Notes: a model not told the origin generated them from the sequence alone. 64,000 bases of DNA from Brevirhabdus sp. (GCA_024637315.1 JAGXFH010000060.1:22097-86096); one strand, 5' to 3'; shown: positions 27,087-37,453, counted from the first letter of the stretch. Numbers and translations are program-made.

Positions 27087-28226
27087 ATGGCAAAGCGCGA
27101 TTATTACGAGGTTCTGGGCGTCGGCAAGGCTGCGTCGGCCGACGAGTTGAAGAAGGCCTATCGCCAGAAGGCCAAGGAACTGCACCCGGACCGCAACGGC
27201 GACAATCCCAAGGCGGAAGAGCAGTTCAAGGAAGTGAACGAAGCCTACGAGGCGCTGAAGGATCCGAACAAGAAGGCTGCCTATGATCGCTTTGGCCATG
27301 CCGCCTTTGACGGCGGCATGAGCGCGCGGCAAGGGGGCTTCAGTGGCGGGCAGGGTGATTTTGCCAGTGCCTTTTCGGATGTCTTTGATGATCTCTTCGG
27401 TGATTTCATGGGCGGGCAGCGCGGCGGTCGGCAGCGCGCCGCGCGTGGCTCTGACCTGCGCTACAATCTGCGCGTGACGCTTGAAGATGCCTACACGGGC
27501 AGCGAGAAGACGATCAGCGTTCCCACCGCCGTCGCCTGCGGGGGCTGCAACGGAACCGGTGCCGAAAGCGGCGCGGAACCTCAGACCTGTCCGACCTGTG
27601 CGGGCATGGGAAAGGTGCGCGCGCAGCAAGGTTTCTTCACGGTCGAGCGTACCTGCCCGACCTGCTCCGGCATGGGCCAGATCGTCAAGAATCCCTGCAA
27701 GAAATGTGGCGGCGCGGGTCGCGTCGAAAAGGAACGCTCGCTTTCGATCAACATCCCCGCCGGCGTTGAAACCGGCACCAAGATCCGGCTTGCCGGTGAA
27801 GGCGAGGCCGGTTTGCGTGGTGGCCCGACCGGCGATCTGTACATCTTCATGGAGGTGCAGGCACATCCGCTGTTCGAGCGCGAGGGTCCGCATCTCTTTT
27901 GCCGGGTACCTGTCAGCATGGCCTCGGCCGCCCTCGGTGGCGATATCGAGGTGCCGACGATAGACGGCGGCCGCAGCCGCGTTAAGATCCCGGCGGGCAG
28001 CCAGTCGGGTCGGCAGATGCGCCTGCGCGGCAAGGGCATGCCTGTGCTACGTGGCGGCGGACATGGCGACATGCTGATCGAATTGGCGGTGGAAACACCG
28101 GTCAACCTGACATCCCGCCAGAAGGAAATGCTGCGCGAGTTCGACAATCTGAGCGAGGACAACAACCCCGAAAGCTCAAGCTTTTTCTCGAAGGTCCGCA
28201 GTTTCTGGGACAGCATGAAAAGCTGA
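27087..28226 (+). CDS. dnaJ: Chaperone protein DnaJ
   Basis: Hsp40 co-chaperone that delivers substrates to DnaK and stimulates its ATPase. The 379 residues are a full type I DnaJ: J-domain with HPD at about 33-35 (ELHPDRNGDN), a Gly/Phe-rich linker (about 75-115), and four CxxCxGxG-type zinc repeats from about 150 to 220 (CGGCNGTG, CPTCAGMG, CPTCSGMG, CKKCGGAG). C-terminal substrate-binding beta domains follow. Two central repeats end in GMG, a small deviation. Co-transcribed with dnaK. Confidence 0.99.
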   Translation: MAKRDYYEVLGVGKAASADELKKAYRQKAKELHPDRNGDNPKAEEQFKEVNEAYEALKDPNKKAAYDRFGHAAFDGGMSARQGGFSGGQGDFASAFSDVFDDLFGDFMGGQRGGRQRAARGSDLRYNLRVTLEDAYTGSEKTISVPTAVACGGCNGTGAESGAEPQTCPTCAGMGKVRAQQGFFTVERTCPTCSGMGQIVKNPCKKCGGAGRVEKERSLSINIPAGVETGTKIRLAGEGEAGLRGGPTGDLYIFMEVQAHPLFEREGPHLFCRVPVSMASAALGGDIEVPTIDGGRSRVKIPAGSQSGRQMRLRGKGMPVLRGGGHGDMLIELAVETPVNLTSRQKEMLREFDNLSEDNNPESSSFFSKVRSFWDSMKS

Positions 28227-28248
28227 AGCGTATCGGCAAAAGGCTGTA

Positions 28249-28292
28249 TCGGAAATTCGCTGCCACTCGCTGCGCTCGAACACGAATTCCGA
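28249..28292 (+). other. Imperfect inverted repeat downstream of dnaJ
   Basis: TCGGAAATTCG (28249-28259) pairs with CGAATTCCGA (28283-28292) with one bulged A, around a 23-base loop. It lies 23 bases after the dnaJ stop and is followed by a short T-rich stretch (TGCTTTCTGT). It may mark the end of the dnaKJ transcript, but it lacks a proper U-tract. Confidence 0.35.
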
Positions 28293-28371
28293 TGCTTTCT
28301 GTCCTAAGTATTTCTTGAAACGCTGCAGCGGCGTTAACCTATAATTAGCCGGTCTGGTGGAGCGTCATTGC

Positions 28372-29136
28372 ATGACTTCGCCACGCCAATCCAGCTTCGC
28401 GGAAATGCCGCAGTCCTTGTTCGATGCTGACGAGGTCGTCGAACCTGCTGGTGCCAGCAAACAACTGTCTTACCTGCACGATCACCGCAAACGCCTGCGC
28501 GCACGCTTCATGGAAGGCGGGGCGCAGGCCATGCCCGATTACGAACTGCTGGAACTGGTGCTGTTCCGCGCCATCCCCCGGCAGGACGTGAAACCACTGG
28601 CACGCCGTTTGATGGAAACGTTCGGCGACTTCAACAGGGTGCTCTCGGCGCCGTCTGACCGGTTGGCTTCGGTACAAGGTGTCGGCAGCGCCGTGATACT
28701 GGAACTCAAGATCGTCGAAGCTGCCGCGCACCGTCTGGCGCGGGCGCGCGTCATGCGCAAGCACGTGATTTCCAGCTGGGATGCGGTCCTGGATTACTGT
28801 CACACCACGATGGCGCATCGAGAGACCGAGCAGTTTCGAATCCTGTTTCTCGATCGAAAGAACGTGCTGATCGCGGATGAAGAGCAGGCCCGCGGCACCG
28901 TTGATCACGTGCCCGTCTATCCACGCGAGGTGGTCAAGCGGGCGCTGGAGTTGAACGCCTCGGCGCTCATACTGGTGCACAACCACCCGTCCGGCGATCC
29001 GACCCCGTCAGAGGCTGATATCAGCATGACAGCGCAGATCAACGCCGCCGCCCAGGCACTGGGACTGACGCTGCACGACCATCTCATCATCGGTAAATCA
29101 CAGGAACTCAGCTTTCGGTCCGCCGGCCATCTGTGA
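28372..29136 (+). CDS. radC: RadC family protein (JAMM/MPN+ domain)
   Basis: A 254-residue protein long annotated as a DNA repair protein, although its biochemical role is unsettled. An N-terminal helix-hairpin-helix-like region (about 40-100, [20 protein letters not shown]) precedes a JAMM metalloprotease-like domain. The zinc ligands are in [17 protein letters not shown] near 202-218: two His and one Asp. ATG 28372 is used with GGTGGAG about ten bases upstream; a GTG at 28357 would add five residues. It stands alone between dnaJ and a convergent gene that ends three bases after it. Confidence 0.93.
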   Translation: MTSPRQSSFAEMPQSLFDADEVVEPAGASKQLSYLHDHRKRLRARFMEGGAQAMPDYELLELVLFRAIPRQDVKPLARRLMETFGDFNRVLSAPSDRLASVQGVGSAVILELKIVEAAAHRLARARVMRKHVISSWDAVLDYCHTTMAHRETEQFRILFLDRKNVLIADEEQARGTVDHVPVYPREVVKRALELNASALILVHNHPSGDPTPSEADISMTAQINAAAQALGLTLHDHLIIGKSQELSFRSAGHL

Positions 29137-29139
29137 CGG

Positions 29140-30693
29140 TCAGCGCACCCAGACCTCCACCCGCCGATTGATGCCACGGCCCCAGTCTGTATCGTCGCAG
29201 GCCATCGGCATGGATGCACCATATCCAAGCACGTCCAGACGGGTTCGTGAAAGATCCGCCGTAGCCGCCTGTTTGATAAGGTCGTCCCGGACTGCGTTTG
29301 CTCGCATCATTGACAGCTTGCGATTGGCATCAGCGGCGCCCTCACCGTCGCTGAAGCCGACGAAGATCAGCGTTCGCCCGTCATAAAGGCCGGCTTCGAT
29401 GGCCTGGGCCAACAACCCGACGTTCGAGCGCGATTGTCCATCATAAACAGCCGATCCCCCATCAAACCGGAAACTGATCGAGAGCCGGTTGAACCCGTCA
29501 AGCGCCGTCATCATGTCCTGCAACACGCCCAAATCACCCGGCCCCGCCGCGCGGATTGCGTTCGACAATCGGTTTCCCTGGTTCTTGATCGGGGTCTCCG
29601 TTAGGGCCTGATCCACAAAACCAGCGCGCCGAATCGCGAATTGCGCCGCGGGCGACCGTGTAAATCGCAGAAAATCGCGCCCGACCGCTGGGAGGCGGCG
29701 TTGCGGCACGTAAAGGAACAGCGGTGTGGTCAGCGGATAGTCCTCTGCCTTTACCGCATCCGCGATCGCTGTCGAAATGTACCCACAGTTGTCGACCAGC
29801 GGCAGCGGTCTTGTTCCGCCAAGCTCCGATAGTGTCGTGATGCCCAGAGAGAAGGGATCCTTGGCAACGATATCGACCAGGTCTGCCAGTGGATCGTGGC
29901 GCTGCGACTCTTGCACGGCCAGGACGGCATTGCCGGCAAGTCGTTGAGCAACAACCGTGGCGAGCGCGGAGCCGGGAGCCGGCATTTGAAGGAAAATCGG
30001 AGCCTCGACGCCCCCAAGATCCTGCCAGTTTGTTAACTCTGCAGTAACAATTTTCGATAGGTCAGCCAGCGAGACGCCCCTCACCGGATTCTCGGGTGCA
30101 ACAACCGGTACGATCGCGTCCAATGCCAGAACGCGGGATTGATTGTGCGCATCCAGTCTGCCTATGCCAGCCTCGAGGCCGGCCATGACTTCGTTTGTGG
30201 CCACCTCGCGCAGCGACAGCGCCATGTCGGCTTCTTCAGCCACCAGATCCGCGAAGGCTTCGTCGCTGGACTTGGTTCGGACGATGAAGCGAGAGGATTC
30301 TCGACCAGAGGCGGTTTCGATCAGCGCATAGGTGAAGTTCCCGTCATCCGTCACCCGGCGCAGGGCGCTGTAGCCCTGCCGCTCTGCAAATGTCTCTATC
30401 AGAACCGGCATCAATCGTTGAGTGATCTGCGCTTCGCCGAAGATCCGGATCTCGGCAATATATGCCGTGAGATCAGGACAGGCAGGGCCAGAGCAGACGA
30501 CGCCGCTGCCGTCGACTGTCAGTACGCCGTAAGTCGAATCGACGCGGTAGAATTCGCCATCATAGCCGACAAGAGCGCCACTGATCGTTACCGATCCATC
30601 GCGCGAAGTAAGCGTCACATCCTGCGCGACAACCGTCACCGACTGCAACAAGAACAAGAGCACGGCCCAAAAGGCCGTACGGCAAGCCAGCAT
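29140..30693 (-). CDS. Periplasmic substrate-binding (PstS-like) domain fused to an OmpA-like domain
   Basis: A 517-residue exported protein. A signal peptide (ACRTAFWAVLLFLLQSVTVVA) is followed by a short beta-type segment, then a phosphate-binding-protein-like domain (about 85-355; VPVVAPENPVRGVSLADLSKI and DPFSLGITTLSELGG are typical PstS-like phrases). The C-terminal OmpA domain (about 395-517) has LIFVGFSDGEGAADANRKLSMMRANAV and a final RRVEVWV, which would bind peptidoglycan. Such a fusion suggests a binding protein tethered to the cell wall. The ligand is unknown. It follows the unknown gene at 30715 by 21 bases. Confidence 0.8.
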   Translation of the reverse strand: MLACRTAFWAVLLFLLQSVTVVAQDVTLTSRDGSVTISGALVGYDGEFYRVDSTYGVLTVDGSGVVCSGPACPDLTAYIAEIRIFGEAQITQRLMPVLIETFAERQGYSALRRVTDDGNFTYALIETASGRESSRFIVRTKSSDEAFADLVAEEADMALSLREVATNEVMAGLEAGIGRLDAHNQSRVLALDAIVPVVAPENPVRGVSLADLSKIVTAELTNWQDLGGVEAPIFLQMPAPGSALATVVAQRLAGNAVLAVQESQRHDPLADLVDIVAKDPFSLGITTLSELGGTRPLPLVDNCGYISTAIADAVKAEDYPLTTPLFLYVPQRRLPAVGRDFLRFTRSPAAQFAIRRAGFVDQALTETPIKNQGNRLSNAIRAAGPGDLGVLQDMMTALDGFNRLSISFRFDGGSAVYDGQSRSNVGLLAQAIEAGLYDGRTLIFVGFSDGEGAADANRKLSMMRANAVRDDLIKQAATADLSRTRLDVLGYGASMPMACDDTDWGRGINRRVEVWVR

Positions 30694-30714
30694 CCGCGCC
30701 CCCGTGCGTGTCGA

Positions 30715-31716
30715 TCAGTTCCGGGCGATCTTCATGTCTTGAAGAAGGTTTTTCAACACCAGAAAGCCACCCGCCGTATCGCAATCGGGCATGGCAAGCT
30801 CTAGCGCGACTTCGCGCATCTGCCCGTCAGCCCCGACTTCGATGGTGTTTCCGACCACAACCTTACCACAGGTCTGATCCGTCACGGCCGCCTCGACGAT
30901 CATCCGAACCACGCCGTCCTTTGTCATCCGATCGGCAGGAAACGAATAAACCTCGGCCAGTTCCGGGTTCAACACATCTGGATTGCCAAGCTGGGTCAGA
31001 AATCCGCCCAGCGCTTGCACCCCATGCTCGGGGCTCCGCGGGGCACCAGCCCAAACCTCGCCGGCGTCGCCGTAGTCAGCGCCGAACTCGAATGCACGGA
31101 CATGCAGGCCCGGCTGGCCGTCCCAGACAAGCACCGAACGATTGTAGCCATCCACCGTCAGAACCAGCGCCTTCGTACTGATCCGATCGCCTCCCTCGAA
31201 CGTGACATCGACCTTGGCCTCTTTCTGAAGCGCCGGAACCGATACCGAATAGTTGCCGTCAGAATCTGTAACATCGGCGAAGGAAAGCGGGCCGTGCTGC
31301 ACCGTGATGCGAGAGTTGCCGTTGCAGGGCGTGGTCAATTGCACGTCGATCATGGCTCCGGGCGCAGGATTGGCAGTCAATACAGGTTTGCACGCTATCT
31401 CGAACGGCGTCGGTGTGCTGGCATCGGAAAGGACAGGTGCCTGAAAGCCAGAGTCGAGCGCGGCCAGGCGGCGGGTGTGAATGATCGACCTGCCAGTCCC
31501 AAGATCCGGAACGGCGATATCGGCCGGCAGTTCAGGCAGGGCCGCCTTCACCTCGTCCACGGCTTCTTCCGCCGGTGCCGAAACAGAGGGGTTTGCCTTC
31601 TCGGCCGGGCCGGCCAGGCGGGCTGCAACTGAACCGCCGTTCTGCATAAGATAGCCGGTTCCGAATGCGACCGCCAAAGTCAGGCCAGCGGTGGCAAGTC
31701 TGCGTCTGTCTATCAT
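30715..31716 (-). CDS. Unknown exported or membrane-anchored protein
   Basis: A 333-residue protein I cannot assign. It begins MIDRRRLATAGLTLAVAF, a basic N-terminus with one hydrophobic segment (about 8-25) that acts as a signal or anchor. An Ala/Pro/Glu-rich linker (about 40-80) follows, then a carboxypeptidase-regulatory-like beta domain (about 105-190; FADVTDSDGNYSVSVPAL), and a C-terminal region with conserved-looking cysteines (CGKVVVGN, MPDCDTAGG). ATG 31716 is chosen; the frame is open further upstream without a ribosome site. It is upstream of the PBP-OmpA gene in one likely operon and faces the same way as secA. Confidence 0.7.
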   Translation of the reverse strand: MIDRRRLATAGLTLAVAFGTGYLMQNGGSVAARLAGPAEKANPSVSAPAEEAVDEVKAALPELPADIAVPDLGTGRSIIHTRRLAALDSGFQAPVLSDASTPTPFEIACKPVLTANPAPGAMIDVQLTTPCNGNSRITVQHGPLSFADVTDSDGNYSVSVPALQKEAKVDVTFEGGDRISTKALVLTVDGYNRSVLVWDGQPGLHVRAFEFGADYGDAGEVWAGAPRSPEHGVQALGGFLTQLGNPDVLNPELAEVYSFPADRMTKDGVVRMIVEAAVTDQTCGKVVVGNTIEVGADGQMREVALELAMPDCDTAGGFLVLKNLLQDMKIARN

Positions 31717-31978
31717 CCCAAAGTCCCCCGTCGAGATTTGACTGTAAGGACAATATCGTCGAAGATTCCGCCGATCCTGTGGCATTCATGAGGAGAACAC
31801 GTCCGAGTTAGTTTCGGGACCGTTAACAACATCTGGTAGGTTGCACATTTGCCCGACGCTACAAACAGCAGCGCCAACAACATCGGTTACAAATTCAGTC
31901 TGGTTGTGGCCACAATCATGAACTAATCCTCACGCATTTCCTGCGCGCAACAAAGTTCAGTCAGTCACGCAATAGAGA

Positions 31979-34678
31979 TCAGGAAATGCGCCCGTGGCAG
32001 TGCTTGAACTTCTTTCCGGAGCCGCATGGGCACGGATCGTTCCGCCCCGGATCACCCCAGCTGGTCGGATCATCCTCATCAAAGCCCGGCGCCGCGGCAA
32101 TCACGTTTCCAGCCTCGGGGGCTACGGGTTCGGCGGCCTTGCGCATCGCCGCCTGCTGCGCGGCGAGTTGCTTCATCATCGTTTCCTGTTCTTCGGCGGA
32201 TAGGGGCCGCACTTGCGCCAGCTTCTGCGTCACATCTTCGCGCAACGCATTAAGCAGGCCCTCGAACAACTGAAACGACTCGGTCTTGTATTCATTCAGC
32301 GGGTCGCGCTGGGCGTAACCGCGGAACCCCACCACAGATCGCAGATGTTCCAGCGTCAACAGATGTTCGCGCCACTTCGCGTCGATGGTCTGCAACAAAA
32401 CCTGCTTTTCGATGTTTCGCATCGTGTCGGGCCCGAATGCCTCGGTCTTTTGCGCCATTATTTCGTCAGAGGCCCTGTAAAGCCTTTCTCGGATCTCTTC
32501 CGCATCTACGCCTTCTTCTTCGACCCAATCGGTCGCAGGCGCATCGACACCGAGCTTTTCGGCGGCCGCTTCTTTCAGTCCGGCGCCATCCCATTGGTCA
32601 GCGTAGCTGCGCGGGGGAACGAAAACATCGACCAGATCATCAATCACCTGGTGCCGCATGTCTTCCGCGATCTCGGATATGTCAGCGGCTTCCATGATCT
32701 CGCGGCGCTGGCCGAAGATCACCTTGCGCTGTTCGTTCATGACATCGTCGAATTTCAGCAACTGCTTGCGGATATCGAAGTTGCGCCCTTCGACCTTCGC
32801 TTGCGCCTTTTCGAGTGACTTGTTGACCCAAGGGTGAACGATCGCCTCGCCTTCCTTCATTCCGAGCGAGGAAAGCACGCGGTCCAGCCGTTCCGAGCCG
32901 AAGATCCGCATCAGGTCATCTTCCAGTGACAGGAAAAACGACGACTTGCCGGGATCGCCCTGACGTCCCGAGCGGCCCCGAAGCTGGTTGTCGATACGGC
33001 GGCTTTCATGCCGCTCTGTCGCCAGCACGAAGAGACCGCCAGCTTCCAGCACCTTCTGCTTTTCATCGGCGTGTTCGGCTTCGATCCGGGCGCGCACCTG
33101 ATCTGGATGCGCCTCGGGATCGGCGGCCAAAGCCTCCAACACTTTCAGCTCGACATTTCCGCCAAGCTGGATGTCGGTGCCGCGTCCGGCCATGTTGGTG
33201 GCGATCGTCACGGCGCCGAACTTGCCGGCATCGGCGACGATTTGTGCCTCTTTCTCGTGCTGGCGCGCGTTCAGGACGTTGTGCGGTATGTTATGCTCGG
33301 TCAGCAGAGTGGACAGGAACTCGGACTTTTCGATCGAAGTGGTGCCGACCAGAACCGGCTGCCCCTTTTCATTGGCCTTGGCAATTTCCTGCACCACGGC
33401 GTCATATTTTTCCTTCGCGGTGCGGTAGACGGCATCATGCTCGTCCTGCCGCGCAATCGGGCGGTTGGTTGGAACCTCGACCACGCCCAAGCCGTAGATT
33501 TCCGCAAATTCATCTGCCTCGGTCGTGGCTGTTCCGGTCATGCCGGCCAACTTGTCGTACAAGCGGAAATAGTTCTGGAACGTCACCGATGCCAGCGTTA
33601 CGTTCTCCGGCTGGATGTTCGCGCCTTCCTTGGCCTCGATCGCCTGGTGCAAACCGTCCGACAACCGGCGTCCGGCCATCATGCGGCCGGTAAACTCGTC
33701 GATCAGCACGACTTCGCCATCGCGCACGATGTAGTCCTTGTCTTTCTGGAACAGCTTGTGGGCGCGCAAACCCTGATTGACATGGTGCACGATGGTCGTG
33801 GATTCCGGATCATACAGCGACTGACCTTCCGGCAGAATGCCGGAAGACAGCAATAGCTGCTCCAGAAACTCGTTGCCCTCTTCCGTGTAGGTCACGTTTC
33901 GGGTCTTCTCATCCAGCTTGTAGTGTTCTTCGGTCAGTTCCGGGATCAGCTTGTCGATGGTAATGTAAAGCTCGGAGCGGTCCTGCGCAGGGCCAGAGAT
34001 GATCAACGGCGTCCGGGCCTCGTCAATGAGAATCGAGTCCACCTCGTCGACAATCGCGAAGTTGTGGCCGCGCTGGTTCATGTCCTTCAGCTCGGCTTTC
34101 ATGTTGTCGCGCAAATAGTCGAAACCCAGCTCGTTGTTCGTGGCATAGGTTATATCGGCAGCGTAGGCGGCCTTTTTCTCTGCCTCGGGTTGCTGTGGAT
34201 AGACGACCCCCGTCTTCAGACCCAACGCGGCATAGACTTTGCCCATCCACTCCGCATCGCGCTTTGCAAGGTAGTCGTTCACGGTGACAATATGCACGCC
34301 CTTGCCGGTCAGAGCGTTGAGATATGCCGGGAATGTCGCCACCAGCGTCTTGCCTTCGCCGGTCTTCATCTCGGCGATATTGCCCTGGTGCAAAAAGATG
34401 CCACCCATCAACTGCACGTCGAAGGCGCGCAGGCCCAGTGCGCGTCTTGCGCCTTCGCGGCAATTGGCAAATGCTTCGGGCAAAAGGTCGTCAAGCGGCT
34501 CTCCGCCCATTGCGCGCTTCGCCAGTTCTTCGGTTCTTTGTTTGATGCCTTCGTCGCTGAGCTGCTCGAAATCAGGCTCCAGCGCGTTGATCTTCTCGAT
34601 CAGGGGCAGCGTCGCCTTGACTTTGCGGTCATTGGGCGTGCCAAAGACTTTCTTGGCGATATTTCCGAGACCCAGCAT
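31979..34678 (-). CDS. secA: Preprotein translocase ATPase SecA
   Basis: Motor ATPase that drives unfolded preproteins through SecYEG. The 899 residues include Walker [13 protein letters not shown] near 104, the DEAD-like [14 protein letters not shown] near 210, the preprotein cross-linking domain, a second helicase domain ([12 protein letters not shown] near 500, [18 protein letters not shown] near 590) and a C-terminal zinc-binding SEC-C motif [14 protein letters not shown] that binds SecB. ATG 34678 ([14 protein letters not shown]) is the standard SecA start. It diverges from the parvulin gene across 178 bases. A 262-base spacer (31717-31978) after the gene shows no clear terminator. Confidence 0.98.
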   Translation of the reverse strand: MLGLGNIAKKVFGTPNDRKVKATLPLIEKINALEPDFEQLSDEGIKQRTEELAKRAMGGEPLDDLLPEAFANCREGARRALGLRAFDVQLMGGIFLHQGNIAEMKTGEGKTLVATFPAYLNALTGKGVHIVTVNDYLAKRDAEWMGKVYAALGLKTGVVYPQQPEAEKKAAYAADITYATNNELGFDYLRDNMKAELKDMNQRGHNFAIVDEVDSILIDEARTPLIISGPAQDRSELYITIDKLIPELTEEHYKLDEKTRNVTYTEEGNEFLEQLLLSSGILPEGQSLYDPESTTIVHHVNQGLRAHKLFQKDKDYIVRDGEVVLIDEFTGRMMAGRRLSDGLHQAIEAKEGANIQPENVTLASVTFQNYFRLYDKLAGMTGTATTEADEFAEIYGLGVVEVPTNRPIARQDEHDAVYRTAKEKYDAVVQEIAKANEKGQPVLVGTTSIEKSEFLSTLLTEHNIPHNVLNARQHEKEAQIVADAGKFGAVTIATNMAGRGTDIQLGGNVELKVLEALAADPEAHPDQVRARIEAEHADEKQKVLEAGGLFVLATERHESRRIDNQLRGRSGRQGDPGKSSFFLSLEDDLMRIFGSERLDRVLSSLGMKEGEAIVHPWVNKSLEKAQAKVEGRNFDIRKQLLKFDDVMNEQRKVIFGQRREIMEAADISEIAEDMRHQVIDDLVDVFVPPRSYADQWDGAGLKEAAAEKLGVDAPATDWVEEEGVDAEEIRERLYRASDEIMAQKTEAFGPDTMRNIEKQVLLQTIDAKWREHLLTLEHLRSVVGFRGYAQRDPLNEYKTESFQLFEGLLNALREDVTQKLAQVRPLSAEEQETMMKQLAAQQAAMRKAAEPVAPEAGNVIAAAPGFDEDDPTSWGDPGRNDPCPCGSGKKFKHCHGRIS

Positions 34679-34856
34679 GTTTTCTCCGCTTGGACTGTTC
34701 TGACAGGTTTGTGTGAGAGGGAGTGCTTGCCCGTCCGCGCAACGCACCATAGAACGGCATAAATCGCGGCCTCTCTAAGACCTTGTGGCGATGTAAGGGT
34801 CCGCCTCTGTAGTGTCAACGTCGCAGACCTCTGCGACCGGATGGAAGGAACAAACG

Positions 34857-35702
34857 ATGTCGAAACACACCATGATCTTGGGCGCATGCGCCATTGCGCT
34901 TGGCCTGTCGCAGCCGGGACTGGCGCAAGAAACGACGTCCGACACGGTTGTCGCTACCGTAAATGGCGAAGAGATCACGATCGGTCACATGATCGTCCTG
35001 CGCGAAGGTCTGCCCGAGCAGTACCAGGCGCTTCAAGACGACGTGCTGTTCGATGGCATTCTGGAACAGCTGGTGCAGCAAACCGTCCTGTCGCAAAAGG
35101 CCGACAGTCCCGGCCCGGTGGTCGAGCTTCGGCTGGAGAACGAGCGTCGGTCGCTGCTGGCCGGAACAGCGATGAAAGCAATGCTGGACGAGGCGCTGAC
35201 GGAAGACGCCTTGCAGGCGGCATATGATGAAAAGTTCGCCGAGGCCGAACCAACCAAAGAATTCAATGCCTCGCATATCCTTGTGGAAACCGAGGACGAG
35301 GCCAAGGCGCTTGTGACGGAACTGGAAGGGGGTGCGGATTTTGCAGAGGTGGCGAAAGAGAAATCCACCGGCCCCTCCGGCCCCAATGGCGGTGAGCTTG
35401 GCTGGTTCGGCATCGGAATGATGGTCAAGGAGTTCGAGGACGTCGTTGTCGGGCTGGAGCCTGGGACGATCTCGGCACCGGTGCAGACCCAGTTCGGCTG
35501 GCACGTGATACGCCTGAACGAAACCCGTATGCAGGACGCGCCGCCGCTGGCCGAAGTACGCGAAGAACTCGCCGCCGAGGTGCAGCAGAGTATCATCGAG
35601 GAGACGCTGACCAAGCTGACGGATGAGGCCGAGATCGTGCGTCCGGACATGGCCAGCATTGACCGGGCGGCGATTCGCAATCTGGATCTTGTGCTGCAGT
35701 AA
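34857..35702 (+). CDS. Periplasmic parvulin-type peptidyl-prolyl isomerase
   Basis: Predicted to help fold exported proteins by proline isomerisation. The 281 residues start with a signal peptide (ILGACAIALGLSQPGLA, cut before QETTS). A SurA/PrsA-like N-terminal chaperone region follows, then a rotamase domain at about 135-230 with ASHILVETEDEAKAL, GPSGPNGGELGWFG and FGWHVIRLNE, all canonical for PpiC domains. ATG 34857 has GGAAGGA seven bases upstream. It faces away from secA and is followed after 24 bases by argJ. Confidence 0.93.
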   Translation: MSKHTMILGACAIALGLSQPGLAQETTSDTVVATVNGEEITIGHMIVLREGLPEQYQALQDDVLFDGILEQLVQQTVLSQKADSPGPVVELRLENERRSLLAGTAMKAMLDEALTEDALQAAYDEKFAEAEPTKEFNASHILVETEDEAKALVTELEGGADFAEVAKEKSTGPSGPNGGELGWFGIGMMVKEFEDVVVGLEPGTISAPVQTQFGWHVIRLNETRMQDAPPLAEVREELAAEVQQSIIEETLTKLTDEAEIVRPDMASIDRAAIRNLDLVLQ

Positions 35703-35726
35703 CACGGTCGCAAAGGGGAAGGTGTC

Positions 35727-37058
35727 ATGGCTGGCAAGAGGCTTAAGAAGGCGCTGCGGAAGATTGAGAAGCTCAAGAAGCGACTCAAGTCCTTGCAGGC
35801 GTCAGCTCCAACTGAAAAGCCGGTCACAGTATCCCCGCTGGCGCCCAAGGACGGGTTTCCCGACCTGCCGTTGATCGCTGGTGTGCGATTTGCAACCGCC
35901 GAGGCCGGCATACGGTACAAGGGTCGCACGGACGTGATGATGGCCGAGTTGGCCGAAGGCACCGCTATCGCCGGTGCTTTCACCCGTTCGGCGACGCGTG
36001 CAGCTCCGGTTCTGGACTGCCAGGAAAAGCTGGGAAAACCAGCAAAAGGCGGCGCAGCGATACTGGTCAATGCCGGGAATGCGAACGCCTTTACCGGACA
36101 AAGCGGTCAGATCTCCGTAGAGGCGATATCCGCCGAAGTCGCGAATGTCCTGGGTGTCGATAGGAACAGGGTTTTCACCGCTTCAACAGGCGTGATCGGG
36201 CAACCTTTGCCGCATGACCGTATCATAGCCAAGCTGGAAAAGCTGAAGTCCAAGCTGGCCGACGACAAGATCGCCGAAGCTGCAGCGGCCATCATGACAA
36301 CAGACACTTTTCCCAAGGGGGCCGGCGCTGAATACGAAGCCGATGGCGGAACGATCCGTATCGCAGGTTTCGCCAAGGGCTCTGGTATGCTCGCCCCGGA
36401 TATGGCGACGATGCTGGTGTACATCTTCACTGACGCCAAGGTATCGCAGAAAACGCTTCAGGCGATGGTCAGCAAGTCGGTTGATCCGACTTTCAACTCG
36501 ATCACCGTGGACAGCGACACCTCGACCTCGGACAGCCTGATTGTTGCCGCGACAGGAAAATCCGATGCGGCAGAGGTCGGCGACCTGAAATCCCCGTCCG
36601 GCAAGGCGTTCCACGCGGCGCTACAGGGCGTGATGCTGGATCTCGCGCATCAGGTCGTGCGCGACGGCGAAGGTGCGTCGAAGTTCGTCGAAGTCAACGT
36701 GACCGGCGCTGTAAATGATCAGGACGCCCGCAAGGTCGCGCTGGCAGTCGCGAACTCACCGCTGGTAAAGACGGCAGTGGCGGGCGAGGATCCGAACTGG
36801 GGCCGCATCGTGATGGCCGTCGGCAAGGCCGGGGCCAAGGCTGACCGCGATAGGCTTTCGATCAGATTCGGCGATATCCTCGTGGCTGAGAATGGCTGGG
36901 TGTCTTCGAGCTATACGGAAGAGGCGGGGGCGACCTACATGAAGCGCCAGGATCTGGTCATCGGAATAGACATGGGGCTGGGCAAGGGTGCGTCAGTTGT
37001 CTGGACCTGCGACCTGACGAATCGCTATATCGAGATCAACGCTGATTATCGTTCATGA
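35727..37058 (+). CDS. argJ: Bifunctional ornithine acetyltransferase / N-acetylglutamate synthase
   Basis: Catalyses both the first and fifth steps of the cyclic arginine pathway by moving acetyl between ornithine and glutamate. The self-cleavage site is MATMLVYIFTDA near residue 228, where the Thr becomes the N-terminal nucleophile; the oxyanion-hole pair ASTGVIG lies near 151. The 443 residues include about 35 extra at the start (MAGKRLKKALRKIEKLKKRL and beyond), highly basic and helix-prone. That start has a very strong ribosome site (GGGGAAGG, four bases away), so the extension is probably translated. Coupled to mutT by ATGA. Confidence 0.96.
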   Translation: MAGKRLKKALRKIEKLKKRLKSLQASAPTEKPVTVSPLAPKDGFPDLPLIAGVRFATAEAGIRYKGRTDVMMAELAEGTAIAGAFTRSATRAAPVLDCQEKLGKPAKGGAAILVNAGNANAFTGQSGQISVEAISAEVANVLGVDRNRVFTASTGVIGQPLPHDRIIAKLEKLKSKLADDKIAEAAAAIMTTDTFPKGAGAEYEADGGTIRIAGFAKGSGMLAPDMATMLVYIFTDAKVSQKTLQAMVSKSVDPTFNSITVDSDTSTSDSLIVAATGKSDAAEVGDLKSPSGKAFHAALQGVMLDLAHQVVRDGEGASKFVEVNVTGAVNDQDARKVALAVANSPLVKTAVAGEDPNWGRIVMAVGKAGAKADRDRLSIRFGDILVAENGWVSSSYTEEAGATYMKRQDLVIGIDMGLGKGASVVWTCDLTNRYIEINADYRS

Positions 37059-37453
37059 AGCTGCTGCTTGTCGCGGCCGTCGCGTTGATCGACACCGATG
37101 GCCGCGTCTTGCTGGCGCAGCGGCCGGCGGGAAAACCGATGGCCGGCCTTTGGGAATTTCCCGGCGGCAAGGTCGAGGATGGGGAAACCCCGGAAGCCGC
37201 GCTGATCCGCGAATTGTCCGAAGAACTGGCCATCGACACCTGGTCGAGCTGCCTTGCACCACTGACCTTTGCCAGCCACAGCTACGATGATTTCCATCTT
37301 GTCATGCCGCTTTTTGCCTGCCGGAAGTGGCAAGGCATCCCGCAGGCGCAAGAGGGCCAGACGCTGGCCTGGGTTCGACCGGGAAAACTCCGCGACTATC
37401 CGATGCCGCCCGCCGATCTGCCGCTGATCCCGATCTTGCGCGACTGGCTGTAA
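37055..37453 (+). CDS. mutT: 8-oxo-dGTP diphosphatase (MutT-type Nudix hydrolase)
   Basis: Removes oxidised dGTP from the nucleotide pool to prevent A:T to C:G changes. The 132 residues carry a complete Nudix box (GGKVEDGETPEAALIRELSEEL near 35-56) with the REL-x-EE core. The flanking PAGKPMAGLWEFPGG and FASHSYDDFHLVMPLF are typical of MutT. Translation is coupled to argJ (ATGA at 37055-37058); the pairing of argJ and mutT is common in this family. Confidence 0.95.
   Translation: MKLLLVAAVALIDTDGRVLLAQRPAGKPMAGLWEFPGGKVEDGETPEAALIRELSEELAIDTWSSCLAPLTFASHSYDDFHLVMPLFACRKWQGIPQAQEGQTLAWVRPGKLRDYPMPPADLPLIPILRDWL

Noticed and set aside
25197..27893. Open frame of 898 codons on the minus strand opposite dnaK and dnaJ
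   Set aside because: The well-known long antisense frame of GC-rich dnaK genes; no independent evidence of coding.
35033..36070. Minus-strand frame of 345 codons opposite the parvulin and argJ genes
   Set aside because: Serine-rich shadow of the real plus-strand genes without any domain or ribosome site.
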